DNA of 64,000 nt from an uncultured Paracoccaceae bacterium (GTDB taxonomy: Bacteria; Pseudomonadota; Alphaproteobacteria; Rhodobacterales; Rhodobacteraceae): contig CATOSU010000002.1 in the NCBI GenBank assembly GCA_951812615.1, positions 1 to 64,000 on the forward strand. The letters are read 5' to 3'. Every line of letters starts with the position of its first letter. Positions within the stretch are counted from its first letter, which is position 1. Below, in pieces: positions 19,027-28,539 of the stretch. The notes beneath the pieces are model-generated. The model ran no database searches. It had not been told where the DNA came from and saw nothing but the letters and a program-made list of their open reading frames with translations. A program made the translations under genes and the position numbers.

Positions 19027-19301
19027 CGCTTCAGCCCTTCTGACAAAAAATCGTTCTCGACTGCCAGCCTCCCGATCTTGGCGTGGAGGTCTTTAACTTC
19101 GGCCTCTGACGGCCCCGTCGGCTTGCCTCCACCCGAGAACACATCCGCCATTCCATCAATGGCCTGCCGCTTCCATGTGCTCACTTGGTTCGGGTGAAGC
19201 TGATGCTTCGCCGCGATCTCCTGCACGGTCTTATCGCCACGCAGCGCTTCCAACGCGACCTTAGCCTTAAACTGATCTGTAAAGTTCCGGCGTTTCGCCA
19301 T
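19023..19301 (-). CDS. IS3-family transposase OrfA
   Basis: This 92-residue helix-turn-helix protein (AKRRNFTDQFKAKVALEALRG, then VQEIAAKHQLHPNQVSTWKRQ) has a C-terminal leucine-zipper-like segment (VKDLHAKIGRLAVENDFL). It is intact, but its partner orfB is disrupted, so the element is probably immobile unless helped in trans. OrfA alone usually binds the IS ends and can inhibit transposition. Confidence 0.93.
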   Translation of the reverse strand: MAKRRNFTDQFKAKVALEALRGDKTVQEIAAKHQLHPNQVSTWKRQAIDGMADVFSGGGKPTGPSEAEVKDLHAKIGRLAVENDFLSEGLKR

Positions 19302-19367
19302 TCTCGTATCCCTTCAAAGTTTTGGGATACACCTTAGCTCGTTGTCCGATTTTCTGGGACCACTTCA

Positions 19368-20979
19368 CATAGAGGTTCCATTCTCCACTGCCCCACATGC
19401 CCTCACGCACGAACAGCGCTTTGAAGTCTCCCTGAACCGCGTACGCATTTCCGAACAATTCAAAGAAATAGGTACTGTCTTTCGGTCGGGGCCGCTCATC
19501 ACTTCCGGTAAGGTAGCCACGAAGCGAAACGCCCGAAGCGGGTATGATACTGCGTCCCTTGTACTCGGTTTCGGGAGCGGCGATTCCCGCGTAGTCCAGG
19601 ATCGTGGAAGGGACGTCCTTGACACTGGCGAACTCGGCGGTGCGCACGCCGCCCCGTGCGAATTCACTCGCAGCCGGTGGAACAATGATCATGGGAACCC
19701 GAACGCCGCCCTCGCTGACGAACCACTTGAACCAATCCATTGCGCCGGTCTGTGCATGGCTCCGGTTTGTTCCCGAAAAAGCCCAGACATCGCCGTTGCC
19801 CACTGAATTGATGTCTGGATTGGACACGCTTGTGAACCATTGAGCCAGCTCCTCATTGGACAAGGGCCCTTCGGTATCCTGACCTTCCGGCCCGTTGTCC
19901 GACATGTAGATGATCAGCGTATTGTCCAGTTCGCCATTCTCACGAAGGTAGTCGAGGATTTTGCCGACATGCTGATCCTGCGACTCCATCATAGCAGCAT
20001 ATGTCGCCATGTACTTGGCCTTGCGGATCTTCTCGTCCTCGCCAAGGTCTTGCCAATCGGCAACCAGCAGGTTTTCGTCCCACGGCGCCAATGGCACACC
20101 TTCCGGAACAATCCCGTTTGCCTGCTGCTGCTCCCAGCGGGTTTGACGAAGGCTCTCGTAGCCCTTTTCCAGATAACAATCGACATAGGGGTCGATCAGA
20201 TAACCGGGTGCCTGCAACGGTGCATGAGGTGTGGTGTAGGCAACAGAAGCAAAAAAGGGTTTGTCCTCGGCCTTGGCTTCATTGAGGTACTGAAGGAGTT
20301 TCGAGGTCCAAAGATCATCCGAGAACACACCGACCAGGCGTTCGACCTTGCTGCCGTTCTCATAGTAGTTTTCCTGCGGCATTTCCCCCCTCGCGGCCAT
20401 TTCGACATGTTCCGGGTTCAATTGGTTCAGGATGGAGATTGCTCCGTTCCAGTGGTTTCCGCCGCCACCAAGGATCGCGTAGCTTCTGTCAAACGCCCAG
20501 TCGTGCGGCCCCTGCCCGCCGGCTGCTTTTCCTCCCAAGTGCCACTTGCCGACCATCATGGTCATGTAGCCGGCGTCCTGCAAAAGCTCTTGAACGGCAA
20601 CCGCGTTGCGCGTCAGGTAGGTTTCATAACCCTCGACACCGACGGTCTCCGGGTAGATCGCATAGTCGAAAGTTGCGAGTCCCACGTCCACCGGATCATT
20701 GCCTGTCAGCACCATCGAACGGGAAACGGAACAGACAGGCGCCGCGTGAAAGCGGGTGAACAGCGTTCCGGCCTCGGCGAGTGCATCGATATTGGGTGTG
20801 CTGATTTCGCTCCCGGCAAAACCGTAGTCTGAAATCGTGGCGTCGTCGGCCAGGATGAGCAGAATGTTCGGGCGTTCATCCGCCGAAGCCTGGTCAGACG
20901 CGACGAGAGTCAAGGCCGCTACAGCGGCGACCAATACCTGAATAAGCCGGTAAATTTCGGTTTATTGAATGAAAGGCAT
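19368..20979 (-). pseudogene. Arylsulfatase, 5' fragment (also has an early in-frame stop)
   Basis: The fragment encodes an exported sulfatase: a signal-peptide region (QVLVAAVAALTLVASDQASA), metal-binding NILLILADDATISDYG, the formylglycine motif in PVCSVSRSMVLTG, GKWHLGG, and HAPLQAP. It ends at the IS3 insertion after EWNLY. The likely original start is ATG at 20977-20979, with AGGA about ten bases upstream. The sixth codon in that frame is TAA (20962-20964), possibly a mutated CAA; a TTG at 20932-20934 could rescue a shorter leader. The motif CSVSR has Val where Pro or Ala is usual. Confidence 0.85.
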
Positions 20980-21265
20980 ACGTGGTGATCCTTGGCATTT
21001 TCTTTACTGATACGGTTTTTTGCAGAACGCTTGGCAACAGAGCATATCAACCTTGCACGGCTTCCTTTTCCTGCGCGGCATTCCACGTCGCCACCATTCG
21101 GGCGAGAACGGTAAGGTGTGCTGCGGGCAACGAATATGCGCAACACTCAGCGACGCAGCCAGCCCATAGCGTGGATAGAATGGGGAGACTGAGCTCAATC
21201 CAGCCATCGCGGTATTGCGGATCCTTCCCGCGACCGCCGTAGACCCCCGAAAGGTTGCGCCGGCC

Positions 21266-23248
21266 TCACCCAGAGGGGACCAGCGCCAGCGCCCGGATCG
21301 GGCTCCCAGTGCCGCGTTCGATTTTCAGCGGGGCCGCGATCAGGATCGCGCCCTTGGGCGGCAGCTGATCGAGGTTGGCAAGGCTGGCCAGCCCAAAGCA
21401 GTTGTCACGGTGCAGGTAGTTATGTGCCGGATAAGGTGTCGAAAAATCGCCGGCAAGCCCGGCATCCGTGCCAATGCATTGCGTACCCCATCCAACGATC
21501 CCGCGGGTCAGCAGCAGGTCGACACATTCCGGTGTCGGACCCGGACTGTGCGCCTTGCCGTTTTCGTCTTCGTTGAGAAACGCCAGCTCGTCATCGGCGC
21601 GCTGGTCCCAGTCGGTGCGCATCACCACCCATTCGCCCGCATTGATGGGGCCGTGCTCTGCCTCCCAGTCCAGAACATGGTCCGGGGTCAGCAGGAAATC
21701 GGGATCCTCGGCAGACTGGCGGGAACAGTCGATCACGTTGACCGGTGCGATCAGGCGCTGCACGTCCAGCGTGTCGGTATAGCCGTCCTCGAAATCCTTG
21801 CCGGTGATCCAGTGATGCGGCGCGTCGAAATGGGTGCCGGAATGTTCGCCCAGAACCATCCAGTTCCACGCAAAGAACGGACCGTCCTTGTCGTATTCGC
21901 TGATCCTGTGGATCTCGACCTTGGGCGTGTTGCGCGCGAAATCCTCGTCCAGCCTCAGGATCGGCGTGCGCGGTCCCAGCGGTCCGGTCAGATCGACAAC
22001 CCGGACACCGCCGTTCATCAGAAGCGGGCCAAGGGCCTGCAGGGTCTGTTGGGATGCCATACCGTTTCCTTTCGCTGCGGTCTGCGGATATCTCCGGGCA
22101 CGGGCAGCCATCGTGCGTTCGACGATATCGAACACCTGATCGACCGCCGCCGCTTCGGTCACGAAACCCGGCGACATGCGCATGACATCGTCTCGGTGGT
22201 CCACGGAAAAACCTTCGATGCGCAGCGCGCCGACCACGGCCGCGGCTTCGGATTTGTGCGGCAGCCGCATCATGATCGACCCGCCGCGCCGATCGGCTTC
22301 GCGCGGGGTGGTCAGCCCGAAGCCCAGCCGGTCGGCATGGCCGATGATCTGTCCGCAAAGCGCCCTGTTGTGGCGCACCAGCGCAGCACGGTCCTGCTGT
22401 GCATGCCAGCGCAGCGCCGGGACCGAGGCCACCGCCGCCACCACGCCCGGCGTGCCGTTGTCGAACCGGCGGATGTCGGGGGCATATTCGAACTTGTCCA
22501 GATCCCACGAAAACGGGTTGTTCTGGGACCACCAGCCGCGCAGTTCGGGGCGGCAGTCCAGCAGCACGTCCTTGTCTGCGTAGAGGATGCCCGCGCCGGG
22601 GGTTCCGCACATCCATTTCAGGCTGGTCGAGACAACGAAATCGACCTTCGGGTTTTCCACATCAAACGGCAAAAGCCCGGCCACCTGCGTGATGTCGGCG
22701 CAAATCAGGCTGCCCATGTCGCGCCCATGCGCCACCAGCCGTGGCAGGTCGCACCGGGCCGAAGCGGTGGAGGTGACCCAAGTCAGCAGCGCCAGCCCGA
22801 CATCACGGTCCCAGTGATCGACAAAATCATCGTCCCGGACCCATGTCTCACCGGGCCGCAGCGGCACGGTTTCCAGCGTGAACCCAAACCGGTCACTGAG
22901 GCCGTTCAGCAGGAAATGCAGCGACGGAAAGCAATCCGCGCCGAGCAGGATCTTCTTGCCCCGCAGCGCGCCCTCAGGCAGGGCCGCGACAATCGTCGCC
23001 AGCCCCGAGGTAACGTTTTCGCAGGTCGTCATGCTGCCCTTGGGGGCGTTCAGCAGCTTGCGCCAGTGATCGACGAACGCCTTGCGCCGCAACAGCGCAT
23101 AGCCCCATTGCTTGTCATCCAGCGCACCCCAGGACTCGGCAAACGCCGCCATTTCCGCCTGCAGGTCGGCAGTTTTGCCCGGGTACATGCCGATGGAGTG
23201 ATACAGGAAATACCCTGCGCCGGGATCGTTGCTCAGCCGTTTGTCCAT
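21266..23248 (-). CDS. Fusion: kynureninase-like class-V aminotransferase + formamidase-like cyclase
   Basis: One 660-residue frame contains two enzymes. Residues about 1-395 are a class-V PLP enzyme of the kynureninase/isopenicillin-N-epimerase type, with CADITQVAGLLP (PLP aspartate) and lysine in STSLKWMCGTPGAG. Residues about 400-660 are a cyclase-family metallohydrolase with the signature GEHSGTHFDAPHHW and VVDLTGPLGP. No stop separates them, yet an internal ATG at the junction (GMASQQT) is preceded by AAAGGA, so the second half could also be made alone. The start is set at MDKRLSN (GGGGGAACGG upstream). Substrates are unknown; kynurenine itself is possible but no other kynurenine gene is present. 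Confidence 0.85.
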   Translation of the reverse strand: MDKRLSNDPGAGYFLYHSIGMYPGKTADLQAEMAAFAESWGALDDKQWGYALLRRKAFVDHWRKLLNAPKGSMTTCENVTSGLATIVAALPEGALRGKKILLGADCFPSLHFLLNGLSDRFGFTLETVPLRPGETWVRDDDFVDHWDRDVGLALLTWVTSTASARCDLPRLVAHGRDMGSLICADITQVAGLLPFDVENPKVDFVVSTSLKWMCGTPGAGILYADKDVLLDCRPELRGWWSQNNPFSWDLDKFEYAPDIRRFDNGTPGVVAAVASVPALRWHAQQDRAALVRHNRALCGQIIGHADRLGFGLTTPREADRRGGSIMMRLPHKSEAAAVVGALRIEGFSVDHRDDVMRMSPGFVTEAAAVDQVFDIVERTMAARARRYPQTAAKGNGMASQQTLQALGPLLMNGGVRVVDLTGPLGPRTPILRLDEDFARNTPKVEIHRISEYDKDGPFFAWNWMVLGEHSGTHFDAPHHWITGKDFEDGYTDTLDVQRLIAPVNVIDCSRQSAEDPDFLLTPDHVLDWEAEHGPINAGEWVVMRTDWDQRADDELAFLNEDENGKAHSPGPTPECVDLLLTRGIVGWGTQCIGTDAGLAGDFSTPYPAHNYLHRDNCFGLASLANLDQLPPKGAILIAAPLKIERGTGSPIRALALVPSG

Positions 23249-23376
23249 CGTTTCCCGTTCCCCCTGACATCGACGGGATGAAACCCGAATTTCGCACAAC
23301 CGGCAACCGGCGCGCGGCAATTGCATCGCCGGGCGATGCGATTATCCTTTCCGGCACGTCCTGACGGGAGGAATTC

Positions 23377-25239
23377 ATGAGTGCGGAAACGATCACGCTG
23401 ACCACGTCGCAGGCCATCATCCGGTGGCTGGCCAATCAGTATATCGACATTGACGGGCAGGAAATGCGGATCTGCGGCGGTGGTTTCGGCATCTTCGGCC
23501 ACGGCAATGTCACCTGTCTGGGCGAGGCGCTGAACGCGGTGCGCGACGACCTGCCGCTGTATCGCGGGCAGAACGAGCAGAGCATGGGGTTCGCCGCCGC
23601 CGGTTATGCCAAGCAATGGCTGCGGCAGCGGTTCATGTTCTGCACCGCCAGCGCCGGACCGGGTACCGCCAACCTGCTGACCGCCGCCGGGCTGGCCCAT
23701 GCCAACCGTCTGCCCTTGCTGATGCTGTGCGGAGACACCTATGTCACCCGCCTGCCCGATCCGGTTCTGCAGCAGCTGGAAAATTACAACGACCCGACAT
23801 GGGGCCTCAACGACGCGTTCCGGCCGGTGTCCCGCTACTGGGACCGGATCACACATCCCGCGCAGGTGATCCAGTCGCTGCCAAACGCCTTGGCAACACT
23901 GCTGGACCCCGCGGATTGCGGGCCCGTGTTTCTGGGGCTGCCGCAGGACGTGCAGGGGTGGACCTTTGACTATCCGGCAGTGTTCTTCGACCGCAAGCTG
24001 CACCGGATCCGGCGGCAGGCGCCGGACCGCGACGAGATTGCCGACGCGCGTGCGCTGCTGCGCACCGCGCAGCGCCCGATGATCATCGCCGGTGGCGGTG
24101 TGCAATATTCCCGGGCCGTCAAGGAACTGACCACCTTTGCCGAGGCCCACGCCATCCCTGTTGTCGAAACCATCGCCGGGCGGGCCAACCTGTTGTCAGA
24201 CCATCCGCTGAACATCGGGCCGATCGGAGTGACCGGGTCCGACAGCGCCAATGCCATCGCCGATAAGGCCGACGTGGTCGTGGCCGTCGGCACGCGGCTG
24301 CAGGATTTCACCACCGGATCATGGACCGCTTTTGCCGGCGACGCGCATTTCATTTCCATCAATGCCGCGCGGCACGATGCGGGCAAGCACCTGTCGATCC
24401 CGGTGGTGGGCGACGCGAAACTCGCACTGAACGCGCTGGGCGAGGGGCTGGAATACACCGCGCCGGCGGGCTGGGTCGCGCAGGCCCGGGCCGGGCGCGT
24501 GGCATGGGACGACTACGTGGCCGACAACGTGACATGGGGCAACGGGCCAAACACCTATGCCCATGCAGTCGGCGTGGTGAACAGGCTGTGTGACCCGCGC
24601 GACCGGGTGGTCGCCGCGGCGGGCGGGCTGCCCGGAGAGATCACGCAGAACTGGCGCACGCTGGACACCGGCACCGTGGACGTGGAGTTCGGGTTTTCCT
24701 GCATGGGGTACGAAATTTCGGGCGCATGGGGCGCGCGCATCGCTCAGTCCGAGCGGGAACCGGAGCGCGATGTCATCACCTTCTGCGGCGACGGATCTTA
24801 TCTGCTGATGAATTCGGACATCTATTCTTCGGTGCTCAGCCAAAAGAAGATGATCGTGCTGGTTCTGGACAATGGCGGCTTTGCCGTCATCAACCGGTTG
24901 CAGGAAGGCACCGGCAACGACCGGTACAACAACCTGCTGACCGATTGCCCAACCATCCCCGAGGCCTTTGCCTGCGATTTCGCCGCGCATGCCGCGTCGA
25001 TGGGCGCGCGTTCGGAAAAAGTCGCCAATGCGGCCGAGCTGGAGGACGCATTCCAGCGCGCAAAGGCCAGCGACCGGACCTATGTCATCGTCATGGAGAT
25101 CGATCCGTTCGAAGGCTTCACCGATCAGGGCCACGCATGGTGGGAGGTTGGCACACCGCATACCAGCGACAGCGCGGCGGTGCGGGAGGCACATGCCGGG
25201 GTCGAGGCGACCCGCGCACGGCAGCGCAAGGGCATCTGA
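23377..25239 (+). CDS. IolD-like thiamine-diphosphate-dependent hydrolase
   Basis: This 620-residue ThDP enzyme has the standard three domains: Pyr (RGQNEQSMGFAAAGYAKQ with the ThDP-activating glutamate near 68), central Rossmann-like (VVVAVGTRLQDFTTGSW), and PP (FCGDGSYLLMNSDIYSS, the GDG-x-N metal site near 469). It most resembles IolD, which opens 3D-trihydroxycyclohexane-1,2-dione in inositol breakdown, but no other iol gene is present. It is divergent from the aminotransferase/cyclase fusion, 128 bases apart, and GGGAGG precedes the ATG. A cyclic diketone-like substrate is inference. Confidence 0.85.
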   Translation: MSAETITLTTSQAIIRWLANQYIDIDGQEMRICGGGFGIFGHGNVTCLGEALNAVRDDLPLYRGQNEQSMGFAAAGYAKQWLRQRFMFCTASAGPGTANLLTAAGLAHANRLPLLMLCGDTYVTRLPDPVLQQLENYNDPTWGLNDAFRPVSRYWDRITHPAQVIQSLPNALATLLDPADCGPVFLGLPQDVQGWTFDYPAVFFDRKLHRIRRQAPDRDEIADARALLRTAQRPMIIAGGGVQYSRAVKELTTFAEAHAIPVVETIAGRANLLSDHPLNIGPIGVTGSDSANAIADKADVVVAVGTRLQDFTTGSWTAFAGDAHFISINAARHDAGKHLSIPVVGDAKLALNALGEGLEYTAPAGWVAQARAGRVAWDDYVADNVTWGNGPNTYAHAVGVVNRLCDPRDRVVAAAGGLPGEITQNWRTLDTGTVDVEFGFSCMGYEISGAWGARIAQSEREPERDVITFCGDGSYLLMNSDIYSSVLSQKKMIVLVLDNGGFAVINRLQEGTGNDRYNNLLTDCPTIPEAFACDFAAHAASMGARSEKVANAAELEDAFQRAKASDRTYVIVMEIDPFEGFTDQGHAWWEVGTPHTSDSAAVREAHAGVEATRARQRKGI

Positions 25240-25243
25240 GCGT

Positions 25244-27292
25244 TCAGAACTCGGGCGACAGCGCCGGCAGTTCGCGCCGGAACGATACCTCTCCGGCTGC
25301 CGGTTCGCCGAACGCCCGCGCGCAGCGGTGACCGGAATACACCGCCGCGGCGATGGTCCCCGGCGCAAGGCAATCGCCGATGCGCGACACCTGCAGGTCG
25401 CCAAGCCCGGCAATTTGCGAATAGAGCGCATCGACCGGTTCCCGCATGGTCACGGGCACCAGCGTGGCGCCGGGCAGACCGGTTTCGGCACCAGTATATC
25501 CGCATTCCACCACCGCCCCGTCCGGCCCGATCCCGGCAAGGTTGGAAGACAGCACAACCCGCACCCCCAGCTCCAACAACCGCCTCTGGATGAAGTGTTG
25601 TTCCAGCGTGTTGTGGGTCCAGGATGACACCTCGCTCGCCGGGGTCACATAGGTCACGTCCAGCCCGTCCCTGCGCAGCTTTTCGGCCATCAGGCCACCC
25701 ATGTAATAATGGTCGTCGTCAAAGACGATCACCGGACCTTCGGGCCGCGCGCCCGACATGATGTCGTCGGGGGTCAGGACAGGCACCGCCGCGTCGATCG
25801 AAATCCCGGCCGGGTTTTCCCGCCCGCGGCCATTGGCCACCCAGCGGCTGCCGGTGGCCAGCACCACGTGATCGGCACCGAACTCTGCAATCATGTCCGC
25901 CGTCATTTCGCTTTGCAAAAATATCTGCACATTCGCCATCTGGCTGATCTGATACGTGCGATAATCCGCAACACGGTCCCATTCGGACAGGCCCGGCAAC
26001 CGCCGTTCGGCGGCCACGCGGCCCCCGGCCTCGGTGTTCCGGTCCGCCAGCGTCACGTCATAGCCGCGCTGCCCCAGTGCCCGCGCAGCCTCCAGCCCCG
26101 CCGGCCCCGCGCCGACGATCAGCACCGAGGCCGGGCTTGTCGCCGGGGCAATCCGCTCGGGGTGCCACCCCTTGCGCCATTCCTCGCCCATCGTCGGGTT
26201 CTGCGTGCAGCGGATCGGAACCGAGGCATGGTCCCCGCTCACGCAGATGTTGCAGCCGATACATTCGCGGATGTCCTGGACCCGGCCTTCCTCGATCTTT
26301 CTTGGCAGGAACGGGTCAGCGATGGTCGGCCGTGCCGCGCCGATGAAATCCATGACCCCGCCCCTGACCAGTGAAACCATCGTATCGGGCGACGTGTACC
26401 GCCCGACCGCCACGACGGGTTTCGACGTCACCCGTTTGACGAAGCGGATGTACTCCTCCTGATAGCCCTGCGGTTTGAACCGCGACGTGGCGCTGTCATG
26501 CTCCCAGCCGCTGATGTTGACGTCCCAGAGGTCCGGAATATCCGCCAGCATTTCAACCAGATCGCGGCCTTCGCCGTCGCTGGTGAACCCGGCATCGCCC
26601 ATCAGTTCATCGACCGAAAACCGGATCGCCACGGCGCAGCTGTCCCCGACCGCCTCCCTGGTGTCCGCCAGAACCTCTCGCAGCAGCCTTGCCCGGTTTT
26701 CCAGCGACCCCCCGTATTCGTCAGTTCGCTGGTTGCGATAGGGCGACAGGAAATGGGAAATCGTGCTCAGCTGATGGCCGGCATAGACATAGACCAGATC
26801 AAAGCCGACCTGCCGCGCCCGCCGGGCTGCCGCCACGTGCCAGCGGCGCAGGTCGCGGATGTCGCTTTTGTCCATCGCCCGTGCCTGACCGGGATCGAAG
26901 GTTGCCAGCGGGGCGTGCGACGGCGCCATCGGGATCTCGCGGCTATAGCGGCTGGCCGACATCAGCCCGGCATAGTTCAGCTCGGCCCCGGCAAGGCTGC
27001 CATGTTCGTGAATACCGTCGCACATCCGGGCCAGAACCGGCATGTCGCTGTCATCCCACAACCGCCCGCCGGCCCAGGGCGAATGATCGGCGCTGGGGTG
27101 AATTTCAATCTGTTCGGTACAGACAACAGCCCAGCCGCCCTCGGCCTTGGTCCGGCGCATTGCGGCCATGCTGGAGGGGTAAGTGCGGCCCATGCCGTTG
27201 CAGTGCGGCACCTGATAAAACCGGTTTCGCGCGGTGACCGGTCCGATCTTTACCGGTTCGAACAGCACGTCGTATCGCGGGTCCCGTGTCAT
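25244..27292 (-). CDS. Trimethylamine-dehydrogenase-like FMN/4Fe-4S oxidoreductase
   Basis: This 682-residue protein has an N-terminal old-yellow-enzyme TIM barrel (FEPVKIGPVTARNRFYQVPH; RTDEYGGSLENRARL), a 4Fe-4S motif CIGCNICVSG followed by the fourth Cys in IRCTQNPTMGEEWRKGWHPE, and C-terminal FAD/ADP-binding domains (VLIVGAGPAGLEAARALG). The spacing and GEEWRKGWHPE are characteristic of trimethylamine, dimethylamine and histamine dehydrogenases. The ATG at 27292 is preferred over 27331 because the family begins there. It probably demethylates or oxidises an N-methyl compound, passing electrons to ETF. Its stop is four bases from that of the IolD-like gene. Confidence 0.88.
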   Translation of the reverse strand: MTRDPRYDVLFEPVKIGPVTARNRFYQVPHCNGMGRTYPSSMAAMRRTKAEGGWAVVCTEQIEIHPSADHSPWAGGRLWDDSDMPVLARMCDGIHEHGSLAGAELNYAGLMSASRYSREIPMAPSHAPLATFDPGQARAMDKSDIRDLRRWHVAAARRARQVGFDLVYVYAGHQLSTISHFLSPYRNQRTDEYGGSLENRARLLREVLADTREAVGDSCAVAIRFSVDELMGDAGFTSDGEGRDLVEMLADIPDLWDVNISGWEHDSATSRFKPQGYQEEYIRFVKRVTSKPVVAVGRYTSPDTMVSLVRGGVMDFIGAARPTIADPFLPRKIEEGRVQDIRECIGCNICVSGDHASVPIRCTQNPTMGEEWRKGWHPERIAPATSPASVLIVGAGPAGLEAARALGQRGYDVTLADRNTEAGGRVAAERRLPGLSEWDRVADYRTYQISQMANVQIFLQSEMTADMIAEFGADHVVLATGSRWVANGRGRENPAGISIDAAVPVLTPDDIMSGARPEGPVIVFDDDHYYMGGLMAEKLRRDGLDVTYVTPASEVSSWTHNTLEQHFIQRRLLELGVRVVLSSNLAGIGPDGAVVECGYTGAETGLPGATLVPVTMREPVDALYSQIAGLGDLQVSRIGDCLAPGTIAAAVYSGHRCARAFGEPAAGEVSFRRELPALSPEF

Positions 27293-27346
27293 GCAGCCCT
27301 CTGTTTCAGCCCTCGGCAAACAGCGGGCCACAGGGACGGGCCGATG

Positions 27347-28102
27347 TCAAACCTCCGGCCTGTCCAGCGCCGCGACAAGGGCGGCAACCGAAGACGGGTT
27401 ATCCGGCCATGGGGTGCCGTCCGGCTGCAGAAACGAGTTTTCGAACCCGATCCGCACATCACCGCCCATCGATATCGCCTTCAGCAGGCTGGCATGTTCA
27501 TTCGGGCCAAAGGCGCACAGCATCCACTTGCCCACAGGCGGCAGGGCCAACAGCAGCGGCGGCAGGTCATCCGGGTCGGAATTCATATCAAGGCTGTAGC
27601 GTCCAAGCACCAGTATGACGCTGCAATCCTCAGCGATCACGCCCCTGCCCTGCAGATGTTTCAGCAGCGCGGAATCGTCGGCGTCAAAAACGATATGCTG
27701 GATCTCCGTGCCCATCCCCGCTGCCGCGGCATAAAGCCGGTCGGCCAGTTCCGGATCCCGGGCCGCTTCGCGCAGGGCAAGGCTAATCCACCGCGGCTGC
27801 AGGTCTTCGACCAGAGCCAGCTGTTCGGGCACCTCGTAAATGCCGCCGCTTTCGGTCGTGACCTGCACCGGCAGCCCCGGCAATGCGCGCTCCAGCTCGG
27901 CCATCGCCTCGCGGTAGAGCCCGGTATCGAGAGAATGGCCGCCCTGCGCATCCCGCACATGCAGGTGCAGCGCATCGGCACCCGCACTACAGCAGGCAAC
28001 CGCGGTTTCGACCGTTTCGGGGATTGAAACCGGGACCGCCGGATGGTCGGCCTTGGTCCGCCGCACGCCATTGGGTGCTGCCATGATAAAGGGGCGTTTC
28101 AT
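27347..28102 (-). CDS. Beta-keto acid cleavage enzyme (BKACE, DUF849)
   Basis: This 251-residue TIM-barrel zinc enzyme has the BKACE features MAAPNGVRRTKADHPAVP, the metal-ligand HLHVRD near 48-53, VQVTTESGGIYE, and WMLCAFGPNE. BKACE enzymes transfer the acetyl part of a beta-keto acid to acetyl-CoA, giving acetoacetyl-CoA or another CoA ester and an amine; several act in carnitine, lysine and ectoine-like pathways. It lies upstream of the trimethylamine-dehydrogenase-like gene on the same strand (54 bases), so the two are probably co-transcribed. It is slightly short for the family (about 270-310). Confidence 0.85.
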   Translation of the reverse strand: MKRPFIMAAPNGVRRTKADHPAVPVSIPETVETAVACCSAGADALHLHVRDAQGGHSLDTGLYREAMAELERALPGLPVQVTTESGGIYEVPEQLALVEDLQPRWISLALREAARDPELADRLYAAAAGMGTEIQHIVFDADDSALLKHLQGRGVIAEDCSVILVLGRYSLDMNSDPDDLPPLLLALPPVGKWMLCAFGPNEHASLLKAISMGGDVRIGFENSFLQPDGTPWPDNPSSVAALVAALDRPEV

Positions 28103-28209
28103 CCGGTCTCCTCGCTTTGTCCGGCAGACATTGCGCGCGTTTGAATTGCGCCGTCAAACGCAAAACCGGGTGAAACGGAAGGGATCTGGCCTGAATCGCC
28201 GTCCGGGCG

Positions 28210-28539
28210 CTAGTTTGTCCGCTGAGCGGTCGACGTGCGGCTGACCCCGCCATAGTCGTTGACCCGCAGGCTGTGCCCGTTTTCCATCAGCTCCACAGCG
28301 GCCTTGGAAAGTTCGGCCTTCCAGCCATGCTTGGTTCTGACCAGCGCCGCGGTCTCCGGCCCGTCGCTCAGACGGCTCCAGACCATTTCGGTGCAATCTC
28401 CGTTGATGGTGAAATCACCATAGATGCCGTGGTCCTTGAAGGAATAAGCGCCCCCGGGCCAGGCGCAGGCAGAGGCAACAGAAGCCGAAACCAGCGTCAG
28501 AGCGAAACAGGCGGCGATCAGGGAAATGCGGTGAGTCAT
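28210..28539 (-). CDS. Small exported protein, unknown function
   Basis: This 109-residue protein has a signal peptide (RISLIAACFALTLVSASVASA, cleavage near residue 24). The mature part has two Cys (Cys25 near the mature N-terminus and Cys49 in GDCTEMVWSRL) that may form a disulfide. The Tyr/Gly-containing centre (GGAYSFKDHGIYGDFTING) suggests a small beta-rich periplasmic domain. I do not recognise the family. It lies alone between the BKACE gene and the phosphate transporter gene. Confidence 0.65.
   Translation of the reverse strand: MTHRISLIAACFALTLVSASVASACAWPGGAYSFKDHGIYGDFTINGDCTEMVWSRLSDGPETAALVRTKHGWKAELSKAAVELMENGHSLRVNDYGGVSRTSTAQRTN

Larger units (their letters stand above)
16719..19367 (-). 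mobile_element. IS3-family insertion sequence, interrupted by an IS256-family element
   Basis: The ends are TGAAGTGGTCCCA at the left and its complement at the right (TGGGACCACTTCA), continuing imperfectly inward (TCGGACA on both sides). A 3-bp target duplication CAT flanks it at 16716-16718 and 19368-19370. It contains orfA and orfB, both leftward, but orfB is split by the IS256 element. Without the insert and its duplication the element is 1258 bp, normal for IS3. It disrupts the arylsulfatase gene. Confidence 0.93.

Noticed and set aside
21215-23281. 688-codon open frame on the plus strand
   Set aside because: It is antisense to the aminotransferase/cyclase fusion, which has clear catalytic motifs.
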